DNA of 23,674 nucleotides from Firmicutes bacterium UBA5010 (GTDB lineage: Bacteria > Bacillota > Clostridia > Tissierellales > Sedimentibacteraceae). The DNA is taken from contig DGYI01000039.1 in the NCBI GenBank assembly GCA_002396645.1, positions 397 to 24,070 on the forward strand, given 5' to 3'. Under the pieces are notes generated by a model. It ran no database searches, was not told where the DNA came from, and saw only the letters and a list, made by a program, of their open reading frames with translations. This document shows, piece by piece, positions 8,571-15,700 of the stretch. The translations under genes were made by a program, and so were the position numbers. Numbering within the stretch: position 1 is the first letter of the stretch; each line of letters opens with the position of its first letter.

Positions 8571-10583
8571 TTAATATTTTTTAACTATCTCAAGCATTGT
8601 ATCAAAATTTTGTTCCATTTCATATACCAGTTTAAATTGGGTTCTGGCTCTGTCTAAATTCTGATTTTCACGATTTATCTTAAAATAAGTATCTCCATTT
8701 AAATAATCTGTTAAAAATCTGATGCCGCATTCTAATGTCATAAGCTTTGCACCCCATACCAGAGATTTTCTTTCCTCATCTGTCAAAATACCGGATGTCA
8801 CTTCTAAATATCCTTTTGTGTATATTTCAAATAGTTCCAAATCAAAATGCACTATTGAGGTATCAGGCTCATCTTCAAGGGCGGTACTTGCGCCAAAACG
8901 TATAGAGTCACCAAAATCATTAGCGCAAAGACCGGGCATAATAGTATCAAGATCTACAACACATATACCTTTTTGGGTTTTTCTGTCTATTAAAACATTA
9001 TTCAGCTTAGTATCATTATGAGTAACCCGCAAAGGTAGTTCGCCGTTTGCAAGTTTATTCATCAAATAAGCACAATCCTTTTCACGAGAAAGTGCAAAAT
9101 CTATCTCCTCTTTTACCAAGCTCACTCGTCCAAGCTTATCATCACTGACAGCCTTTTTTAAATTTTCCAAACGATTTGGTGTATCATGAAATCTCGGTAT
9201 AGTCTCATGAAGCTTTTCAACCGGAAAATCACTAAGCTGTCCCATAAATTTTCCAAAGCTTTTAGCGCTTTCATAAAAATGCTCCGGTTTTTCTACAGAA
9301 TCAAAACAAAATGTGTCATCTACAAAGTAAAATACTCTCCATATTTCATTGTCAGAATCCGTATAGCAATAATTATTTTCCTTTGTTTCTATAAGATTTA
9401 AAGTTTCTCTTTTGTAGTCTTTGCCGTTTTTTATAATTTCGCTTTTTAAATAATTTGTTACATTAAATATATTTTCCATAAGCTTTAAAGGTTCTTTAAA
9501 TACCTTGGAATTTATACGCTGCAAAATATATTTGTCTTCTCTGTCAGAATTTTTGACACAAACACAAAAAGTATCGTTTATATGCCCTTTGCCATATGGA
9601 AAAATATCAGTAACAACTCCTCCAAAATCATAAGCGTCCAATGCTTCGTCAAGCTTTATGCTTCTTTGCCAAAGAGGTGTTTTATATTGACCTGCCTTAT
9701 GCTTTTCCGAGATAGCATTCACTACCATCTCTTTGTCAGCCTTATAGGTTAACCCATACCATTTTTCATTGCTTTTCAATACTTTTACTCTTGCTTTTTC
9801 TTCATTTAATAATTGATCGACAAGACCCGGTAAAAAGTATTCGGCTTTAAGAGGATTAGTTTTTAACGCATCATCAAGAAATTTTGGAAACCTTTTTTCT
9901 GCCTCATTTAAAAAGCTCTGCGAAAATCCCCATAAATTCATACTTACAATGCTGTTTATATCTAAATCAGTCCATGTAGCTCCGCCATCTTCTGTGTAAT
10001 GAGCAGCTTCTTTATTTTTTTGTATATGTGTACGCTCAACTATATTTTGAAGGTATCCTGATTCATCTGCAGTACACACAGCTCGTGATACATGTCCGTT
10101 CTCGGTTAAGGTATTGCCGAGAATATATCCGACCATAGCGTAATTATACTTGGTGTCATCCTTACAGTTCTTTAAAAAGTCATATATTATCTTAAATGCA
10201 TCAGGTCCGTAATAATCATCCGCATTTATTACCACAAAAGGTGCGTCAATTAATTCTTTTGCACTTAAAACGGCCTGACATGTTCCCCAAGGCTTTTCTC
10301 TGCCATTCGGAACTTCATATCCTTTTGGCAGCTTATCAAGCTCCTGATATACATATTTCAGCTCAATATGCTCCGAAATTCTGTTACCTATACGCTCCTT
10401 AAACTCTGTTTCAAATTCTTTTTTTATTATAATTATAGCTTTTCTAAATCCGGCTCTTATAGCATCATAGATGGAATAATCTATTATAGCTTCGCCGTTT
10501 TGTCCGACAGCATCAGCTTGCTTCAAGCCTCCGTAGCGGCTCCCCATGCCTGCTGCCATTACTAGTAGTATTGGTTTATTCAT
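8571..10583 (-). CDS. Bifunctional sugar nucleotidyltransferase / NahK-like N-acetylhexosamine 1-kinase
   Basis: A 670-aa fusion. Residues 1 to about 300 form a nucleotidyltransferase with the NTP-binding signature AAGMGSRYGGLKQ (10-22) and the metal site NADD (120-123). Residues about 311-670 form an APH-fold kinase that closely resembles, from memory, Bifidobacterium longum N-acetylhexosamine 1-kinase NahK: GDGHIN-like GKGHIN (331-336), FHDTPNR, LRVTHNDTKLNN (518-529, catalytic Asp524), DLDTIMPG (544-551, metal Asp544), DFGDSIRFGASTALEDE and a C-terminal RTQFKLVYEMEQ. The kinase would make HexNAc-1-phosphate and the first domain would join it to a nucleotide, probably giving UDP-HexNAc. The reading frame is continuous across the junction, so the fusion looks genuine. 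The ATG at 10583 follows a GAGGT that overlaps the stop of the upstream oxidoreductase gene. Fold is sure; substrates are inferred. Confidence 0.9.
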   Translation of the reverse strand: MNKPILLVMAAGMGSRYGGLKQADAVGQNGEAIIDYSIYDAIRAGFRKAIIIIKKEFETEFKERIGNRISEHIELKYVYQELDKLPKGYEVPNGREKPWGTCQAVLSAKELIDAPFVVINADDYYGPDAFKIIYDFLKNCKDDTKYNYAMVGYILGNTLTENGHVSRAVCTADESGYLQNIVERTHIQKNKEAAHYTEDGGATWTDLDINSIVSMNLWGFSQSFLNEAEKRFPKFLDDALKTNPLKAEYFLPGLVDQLLNEEKARVKVLKSNEKWYGLTYKADKEMVVNAISEKHKAGQYKTPLWQRSIKLDEALDAYDFGGVVTDIFPYGKGHINDTFCVCVKNSDREDKYILQRINSKVFKEPLKLMENIFNVTNYLKSEIIKNGKDYKRETLNLIETKENNYCYTDSDNEIWRVFYFVDDTFCFDSVEKPEHFYESAKSFGKFMGQLSDFPVEKLHETIPRFHDTPNRLENLKKAVSDDKLGRVSLVKEEIDFALSREKDCAYLMNKLANGELPLRVTHNDTKLNNVLIDRKTQKGICVVDLDTIMPGLCANDFGDSIRFGASTALEDEPDTSIVHFDLELFEIYTKGYLEVTSGILTDEERKSLVWGAKLMTLECGIRFLTDYLNGDTYFKINRENQNLDRARTQFKLVYEMEQNFDTMLEIVKKY

Positions 10584-10589
10584 CTATTA

Positions 10590-11870
10590 TTACCTCAATG
10601 TATCCAGTTCTACAACTTTACCGCCATTGACTCTTGATTCTTCGGCTGCAAGTGCGCAATAATGACTTTCAATAGAATGTTCAACTGATGTAATAGCGCT
10701 TGTAGGCTCTTTATCATTAATAATTAAATCTAAAAATTCACTTACCATTCTGTTATCTCCGCCGCCATGACCTGAGAAATCAGATGCTATTTTAGATACA
10801 TCAATTATTTCAGTATCCTCTCCGAATCTTGTAAGATTTATTATATTTGAAGACATATCCGCAACTATTTCACCCTTTGTACCCATAAACTTTGCATATC
10901 TTGAGCCTGTTGCCGTAAATGCGCTCATTGTAAGATGAACATTTGAACCATCAGTCATCTCAAGATTAACTAATTGATGGTCGACAACATTATTATCGCA
11001 ATGATATACACATCTTCCATAAGGACCTGTTTTTATAGCCTCAGTTATACTTTCAACGCTGGGATGAAGTGTCAGAACATCTAAAGGCCAGCTCTTATAA
11101 CCGTTTGCAACTCCTATCTTTTTATGTGTAATATATATTTTTTCAGCATCAAAAGGACATTTTTCCTTTGCTTTGCACCCATCCAGACAGCGAAGCGCCG
11201 CACCCTCCGGTGCACATTCCTTTTTAAATAAATATGTACTTCCAAATGAAGATACTGATTTGCATGTCTTGCCTGTAAGCCACAAATATAAATCCATATC
11301 GTGACAGCATTTTTGCAGTATCATCGGGCTTGTTGTTTCGGAATTTCTCCAGTTACCTCTTACAAAGCTGTGCGCCTGATGCCAATAACCGACGTTTTCA
11401 ATAGCCATAACATTGACTACATCTCCTATACTGCCGTCCTCAATTATTTGCTTTAATTTTGTGAAGAAAGGCGTATATCTTAAAACATGACAGACAACAA
11501 CCTTGCGGTTACATTCCTTAGCCACTTTGACTATCTCCCTGCATTCGTCAAGGTCAGGAGAAACAGGCTTTTCAAGTAATAAATGATATCCCTTTTTCAG
11601 TGCCGGAATTGCATGTCCTACATGTTGTTTGTCCTGAGTAGTAATAAACATTACATCAGCTAATTTTTCCTGTTCTAAAAGCTCTTCTGCGCTGTCAAAA
11701 CACATATCGCTCGGAATATTATAAAGGTTCGCAACTTCATCAACCTTACTCCTGTCTATATCTGCAATGGCAACAATCTCCATCTTATCAGGAAAAACAT
11801 TCGCACATTTCGCATATGTATCCTTCCCTCTGCTTCCCAATCCGGCTAAAGCCACTTTCAATTTTTTCAT
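10590..11870 (-). CDS. Gfo/Idh/MocA family NAD(P)-dependent oxidoreductase with four-Cys insert
   Basis: A predicted sugar or sugar-derivative dehydrogenase of 426 aa. The N-terminal Rossmann fold has the nucleotide loop GLGSRG (10-15) and the family EKP motif (100-102), followed by the C-terminal substrate domain with KCCHDMD (187-193), where Lys and His are usual active-site residues. An insert holds Cys219, Cys228, Cys232 and Cys238 (spacing 8-3-5), a likely metal site; similar inserts occur in some uncharacterised Gfo/Idh proteins. Start is the ATG at 11870 with GGAGGG 4 nt upstream; the ATG four codons earlier overlaps that site. It lies 7 bp before the kinase fusion, so its substrate is probably an amino sugar or nucleotide sugar. 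The exact reaction is unknown. Confidence 0.88.
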   Translation of the reverse strand: MKKLKVALAGLGSRGKDTYAKCANVFPDKMEIVAIADIDRSKVDEVANLYNIPSDMCFDSAEELLEQEKLADVMFITTQDKQHVGHAIPALKKGYHLLLEKPVSPDLDECREIVKVAKECNRKVVVCHVLRYTPFFTKLKQIIEDGSIGDVVNVMAIENVGYWHQAHSFVRGNWRNSETTSPMILQKCCHDMDLYLWLTGKTCKSVSSFGSTYLFKKECAPEGAALRCLDGCKAKEKCPFDAEKIYITHKKIGVANGYKSWPLDVLTLHPSVESITEAIKTGPYGRCVYHCDNNVVDHQLVNLEMTDGSNVHLTMSAFTATGSRYAKFMGTKGEIVADMSSNIINLTRFGEDTEIIDVSKIASDFSGHGGGDNRMVSEFLDLIINDKEPTSAITSVEHSIESHYCALAAEESRVNGGKVVELDTLR

Positions 11871-11891
11871 TATACCCTCCATATTATCAAA

Positions 11892-12932
11892 TCATATTCT
11901 TTTTTGAGCTACGATAATATCTCTTAGTATTGACTGATCAACCCTATGCTCAAATTGTAAATAAGCATCATCATTTTTTACAATTAACCCTTGTTCTTCA
12001 AAAAGTTGTTCCATCATTTTACGAGACAATACATTGCTGTTCCATGCTAAAACTATAATTCCATTTGGTTTTAAAACTTCAAACCATGATGACAGACAAG
12101 CATTGAGCAATTCAGCAGGATTTCTCGTCAACGATGATTGTTTTTCATTTGTTACATTACCGTGCTGAACTCCATATGGCAAGTCTCCGACAATGATATC
12201 AAAATAATTATTTTTATAATACTTATTAGCATACAGAGAATTTCCGGCAATTAATTCCATTATTTTTGTATTTTTATTCTTGCGTTCTTCCTTTGTTCTG
12301 GCAATCTCAAAAGTATGCCTTAAGGCTGAAAAGGATTTGTTTGGTCCGGATATTTTCATAGATTCGTATTCAAATTTATATCTTGCAGTTTCTAAGAATC
12401 TTTTTACAAAATGATAAGATTCATTTACTACATTATCGCCAATTTCAATGCCATATACGTTATAACCTTTGATCAAACCTTCATATAAAGTCGTACCCTT
12501 ACCGGCAATAGGGTCTAATAATCTTATATTTTCATTATTGCTTTGAGAATAAAAAGCAATATTTATCATCATTCTTGTGAAAATTTCATTGGTTTTTCCG
12601 GTGTATTTTAATATAGTGCTGATACTGTCATCAACATATTCTTCTTTTGTCTTTTTTATAGGCTTAAAATAGGTTTCACCATTAATACTTTCTATTTTAA
12701 ATAAAGCATAAACAAAAGATAAATCAGAAATAATTATTATATCTGATTCAGATAATTCATGGCTTGTCTGGAAAGTCAAGTAGTTTATACCATAAATATT
12801 TTGGTGCTGTACATTTTCATATTCTGTAGAAAGTTTTTGCGCAGCAATATTAAACTCTGAAATCGAGAGTTTTAGTGATGTTTCAAAATAAACTCTATTA
12901 TGTCCCGGATTATACAAAATTGCATAAATCAT
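11892..12932 (-). CDS. TRM11/TrmG10-like SAM-dependent methyltransferase
   Basis: A putative RNA or DNA N-methyltransferase of 346 aa. The first 110 or so residues are a poorly conserved N-terminal domain. The Rossmann methyltransferase domain has motif I LLDPIAGKGTTL (138-149), an acidic ribose-binding segment GIEI (161-164) and motif IV GDLPYG (249-254), equivalent to the DPPY or NPPY motif that flips out the target amino group. This pattern matches the UPF0020/Trm11/TrmG10 group that makes m2G in tRNA; I see no clear THUMP domain. Start is the ATG at 12932 because AAAGGAAA stands 8 nt upstream, while the ATG at 12956 has no Shine-Dalgarno. It is inside the galE operon, which does not explain its role. 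Confidence 0.82.
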   Translation of the reverse strand: MIYAILYNPGHNRVYFETSLKLSISEFNIAAQKLSTEYENVQHQNIYGINYLTFQTSHELSESDIIIISDLSFVYALFKIESINGETYFKPIKKTKEEYVDDSISTILKYTGKTNEIFTRMMINIAFYSQSNNENIRLLDPIAGKGTTLYEGLIKGYNVYGIEIGDNVVNESYHFVKRFLETARYKFEYESMKISGPNKSFSALRHTFEIARTKEERKNKNTKIMELIAGNSLYANKYYKNNYFDIIVGDLPYGVQHGNVTNEKQSSLTRNPAELLNACLSSWFEVLKPNGIIVLAWNSNVLSRKMMEQLFEEQGLIVKNDDAYLQFEHRVDQSILRDIIVAQKRI

Positions 12933-12965
12933 TTTAATTTCCTTTCCAAGTGTCATTAAATATTA

Positions 12966-13955
12966 TCAATTATTTTTCTCAAATCTCCAAGCGTCTCGTA
13001 CCATGTCTTTTACATTTTTCTTAGCTTCCCAATTAAGCTCTTTTTTCGCCTTGCCAGCATCAGCATAGCATTCCGCTATATCGCCTTTACGTCTATCAGT
13101 TATTTCATAAGGAATATTAACTTGATTTACGTTCTCAAATGTATTTACAAGCTGAAAAACGGATATACCGTGACCCGTTCCTAAATTATATATGCTGACT
13201 CCCTTTTTTATGTTTTCAATAGCAGCCAGATGACCCTCTGCCAAGTCAAGCACATGTATATAATCTCTTACACCTGTACCATCTACAGTATCATAATCGT
13301 TGCCGAATACCTTAAGTTTGTCCAGCTTGCCTTTTGCAACCTGTGTGATATAAGGCATCAAATTATTTGGTATTCCGCTTGGAACTTCTCCTATCAGACC
13401 GCTTTCATGAGCGCCTATAGGATTAAAATATCTAAGAAGTGTTACGCTAAATTCGGGATTTGCTTTTGCTGTATCTGCAAGTATTCTCTCATTCATTACC
13501 TTTGTTTCACCGTATGGATTGGTCGTAGGCAGCAAATCCATTGTTTCAACAAAAGGTACAGTATTATTGCCATACACAGTTGCAGATGAACTGAAAACAA
13601 ATTTATTAACATTGTATTTTTCACAAAGCTTGCAAAGTACAATTGTACTTAGTAAATTATTATAATAATATTCCAAAGGCTTTTCTACAGATTCGCCGAC
13701 GGCTTTAAATCCCGCAAAGTGTATTATGCCTTCAATATTATTTTCTGTAAATATTTTCTCTGTTGCATTTTCATCTGTTAAATCTACTTTATAGAATTTA
13801 ATTTGTTTGCCGCTGATTTTTTGTATCTTATCAATCACTTCAGCACTGCTGTTACTTAAATTATCAGCAATTATTACCTCATATCCGGCTTCCAGCAAAA
13901 CTATACAAGTATGAGAACCTATATATCCCGCTCCGCCGGCAACTAAAATATTCAT
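12966..13955 (-). CDS. galE: UDP-glucose / UDP-N-acetylglucosamine 4-epimerase
   Basis: Short-chain dehydrogenase-type epimerase (329 aa) that interconverts UDP-Glc/UDP-Gal and probably UDP-GlcNAc/UDP-GalNAc using tightly bound NAD. The NAD-binding GGAGYIG is at 7-13, catalytic Ser124 in SSSATVYG, and Tyr148-xxx-Lys152 in NPYGETK. At the gatekeeper position (Tyr299 in E. coli, Cys307 in human GALE) this protein has Cys296 in GDIAECYADA; a small residue there is known to admit N-acetylated sugars. Start is the ATG at 13955, with GGAGG 5 nt upstream; an upstream extension to 14009 lacks a ribosome-binding site. It is the first gene of the operon and lies 63 bp downstream of the CRISPR array in the direction of transcription. 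Confidence 0.96.
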   Translation of the reverse strand: MNILVAGGAGYIGSHTCIVLLEAGYEVIIADNLSNSSAEVIDKIQKISGKQIKFYKVDLTDENATEKIFTENNIEGIIHFAGFKAVGESVEKPLEYYYNNLLSTIVLCKLCEKYNVNKFVFSSSATVYGNNTVPFVETMDLLPTTNPYGETKVMNERILADTAKANPEFSVTLLRYFNPIGAHESGLIGEVPSGIPNNLMPYITQVAKGKLDKLKVFGNDYDTVDGTGVRDYIHVLDLAEGHLAAIENIKKGVSIYNLGTGHGISVFQLVNTFENVNQVNIPYEITDRRKGDIAECYADAGKAKKELNWEAKKNVKDMVRDAWRFEKNN

Positions 13956-14018
13956 AAATACCTCCATACTGTTATTACAAAATATTTGTATAGAAACAAT
14001 TTCTCTCATCTAAAACAA

Positions 14019-14636
14019 AACTAAGTACATCACATGTTACTCTTAAACGAAATTAGCATTCTATCTAGCTATAGGTTGCGGAAACTTAAAAACATCTCAT
14101 GTTACTCTTAAACGACTTCTGTAAAAACTGTATGTTTAACCCAAGCAGACTTAAAAACATCTCATGTTACTCTTAAACAACAAAATGTGATTATGCTGTA
14201 GGACCACCAGACATACTTAAAAACATCTCATGTTACTCTTAAACATGCTGTACCATAAAAAGGCCGCTCAAAATTAAATACTTAAAAACATCTCATGTTA
14301 CTCTTAAACAAAATACCAACTTTTATTTTCTGTATAAATATTCTTACTTAAAAACATCTCATGTTACTCTTAAACTCGTTGTTTGCCATTTGCTCTAATT
14401 CTTTAATAGACTTAAAAACATCTCATGTTACTCTTAAACGGTAAAGGAGCTAACAGTAGATGACCTAGACTTGGAACTTAAAAACATCTCATGTTACTCT
14501 TAAACCTACAAATCGAAAAGAAATTTATTAATTGATTACAAACTTAAAAACATCTCATGTTACTCTTAAACCAAAGTGAAACTACTGCCGGATATCAGTT
14601 AAGACTACTTAAAAACATCTCATGTTACTCTTAAAC
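14019..14636 (-). CRISPR. Orphan CRISPR array, 10 repeats and 9 spacers, type I-B-like repeat
   Basis: Ten 30-bp repeats: nine identical copies starting at 14084, 14149, 14215, 14280, 14346, 14410, 14476, 14542 and 14607, plus a degenerate copy at 14019-14048 with about five mismatches. Spacers are 34-36 bp and all different. On the plus strand each perfect repeat begins ACTTAAAAAC and ends ACTCTTAAAC; in the likely transcribed (minus) sense it begins GTTTAAGAG, contains a small AACAT-GAG-ATGTT hairpin and ends TTTTAAGT. This resembles clostridial type I-B repeats. The degenerate repeat marks the distal end, so the leader lies at 14637 onward and the newest spacer is at 14572-14606. No cas gene is in the window, so any effector and adaptation genes are elsewhere or lost. 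I saw no match between a spacer and the rest of the window by eye. Confidence 0.97.
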
Positions 14637-14641
14637 TATAG

Positions 14642-14690
14642 TAAAATCAATATTTATTAAAAACGATATTACTTATACATATTGATTTAA
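14642..14690. repeat. Leader-proximal inverted repeat
   Basis: Arms at 14642-14657 and 14675-14690 match at 14 of 16 positions (core AAATCAATAT / ATATTGATTT), separated by 17 bp. It begins 5 bp from the first repeat, where leader signals for spacer integration usually lie. Confidence 0.65.
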
Positions 14691-14704
14691 CAAAGGTTTA
14701 CAAT

Positions 14705-14797
14705 ATTTTACCAAGTGAATTTGCTTTGGATATTATTCCGTGAGTTTTCGATATTACTAATGATATTCGAAAATTTGCAAATTGCACCTGGTAAAAT
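14705..14797. mobile_element. MITE-like palindromic element, or large hairpin, between rsgA and the CRISPR leader
   Basis: A 93-bp segment with imperfect terminal inverted repeats of 20 and 21 bp (14705-14724 and 14777-14797; both begin ATTTTACCA when read inward, differing by one base and one gap). As RNA the outer stem pairs almost fully, allowing one G-U. A second inverted repeat (14745-14773, TTTTCGA/TCGAAAA plus flanking pairs) is nested inside. No coding capacity and no clear target-site duplication. It starts 5 bp after the rsgA stop, so it may instead act as a transcript 3'-end structure; no T-run follows. Confidence 0.5.
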
Positions 14798-14802
14798 AGA
14801 AT

Positions 14803-15681
14803 TTAATATGGTTTGTTACTTTTTATTTCGTATAATAATTTAATGTAATTATTATATCTGATTTCACTTATTTCTTTGTCTTCAAGTGCTTTTTTCACAC
14901 CGCAGCTTGGTTCTTTGTCGTGAATGCAATTGTTAAATCTGCAATTTTCACTGTGAGCTTTAATTTCCGGATAAAAATCAGTCAGCTCATCAAAATCTAT
15001 TTCATTTACGTCAAAAGAACTAAATCCCGGTGTGTCAACAGCAAATCCGCCAAAATTCAGCTTATATATCTCAGCATGACGAGTGGTATGCTTTCCTCTT
15101 TTCAGCTTATCACTGATTTCTCCTGTTTTCAGCTTAAATCCATTGTCGATTAAATTCATCAAAGAAGATTTTCCAACCCCGGAAGGTCCTGAAAACAAGG
15201 TTACTTTGTCCTTTAATATATCTATTAATTCATCCAAAAGATTTTTATTATACATAGAGGTAAATATAATTTTATATCCTGTATTTTTATATATTTCTTT
15301 ATATTTAGAAATACATTCTTCATCAACAAGGTCGCATTTGTTAAAACATATTATTGGATTTAAATTGTTAATTTCAGATGCAATTAAGAGTTTATCCAGC
15401 AGTAAAAAGCTGGGCTCGGGATTTTTAACCGCAAATACAATTATAATCTGGTCTATATTAGATACCGACGGTCTTTTCATCTCATTTTTTCTTTCCATGA
15501 TTTCTTCAATGTAACCACAGCTATTGTCTTCTTCGGTTAATCTAATCAAAACATAATCTCCTACCAGAGGTTTAATATTTTGATTTCTAAATAAGCCTCT
15601 TGCTCTGCATTCAATTATTCCCTTGTCTGTATCAACATAGTAGTTGCCGCCGACGCCTCTGATAATTATACCTTGTATCAT
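14803..15681 (-). CDS. rsgA: Ribosome small-subunit GTPase RsgA (YjeQ/YloQ)
   Basis: A circularly permuted GTPase (292 aa) that checks late assembly of the 30S subunit. Order: N-terminal OB-fold (about 1-68), then G4 NKCD (114-117), G1 GPSGVGKS (165-172) and G3 DTPG (216-219), the permuted order diagnostic of the family. A zinc knuckle follows with Cys247, Cys252, His254 and Cys260. The AGGAGG site overlaps the prkC stop and lies 15 nt before the ATG at 15681, longer than usual, yet no closer in-frame start exists. It follows prkC as in Bacillus and Clostridia; the usual downstream rpe and thiN are replaced here by the palindromic element and CRISPR array. Confidence 0.96.
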   Translation of the reverse strand: MIQGIIIRGVGGNYYVDTDKGIIECRARGLFRNQNIKPLVGDYVLIRLTEEDNSCGYIEEIMERKNEMKRPSVSNIDQIIIVFAVKNPEPSFLLLDKLLIASEINNLNPIICFNKCDLVDEECISKYKEIYKNTGYKIIFTSMYNKNLLDELIDILKDKVTLFSGPSGVGKSSLMNLIDNGFKLKTGEISDKLKRGKHTTRHAEIYKLNFGGFAVDTPGFSSFDVNEIDFDELTDFYPEIKAHSENCRFNNCIHDKEPSCGVKKALEDKEISEIRYNNYIKLLYEIKSNKPY

Positions 15682-15700
15682 AAAATTATATAATTTCCTC

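Larger units (their letters stand above)
14637..14802 (-). promoter_or_regulatory. Presumed CRISPR leader, AT-rich and palindrome-rich
   Basis: The 166 bp between the leader-side repeat and the rsgA stop hold no gene. The position beside the intact repeat end makes this the leader. A weak promoter candidate on the minus strand is TTGCAA (14775-14780), an 18-bp spacer and TAATAT (14751-14756). Most of the segment is made of two inverted repeats, listed separately. Confidence 0.6.

Noticed and set aside
8571..10583. Fusion caused by a sequencing error joining two genes
   Set aside because: The linker region (about residues 295-315) is in frame with no leftover stop, start or ribosome-binding site, so a frameshift or missed stop is not needed to explain it.
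13230..13589. Plus-strand open frame of 119 codons opposite galE
   Set aside because: It lies wholly inside the well-supported galE frame, has no ribosome-binding site and no recognisable domain; the same holds for the other plus-strand frames (for example opposite lon, rsgA, stp and rsmB).
14019..14802. cas genes or a tracrRNA-like anti-repeat next to the array
   Set aside because: No Cas protein signature occurs in any frame in the window, and no anti-repeat was seen outside the array; only the degenerate terminal repeat.
14803..14805. A thiamin-pyrophosphate, T-box or other riboswitch near rsgA or in the other gaps
   Set aside because: None of the conserved riboswitch cores or tRNA-like folds could be recognised in any intergenic stretch, including the 6869-6998 leader.
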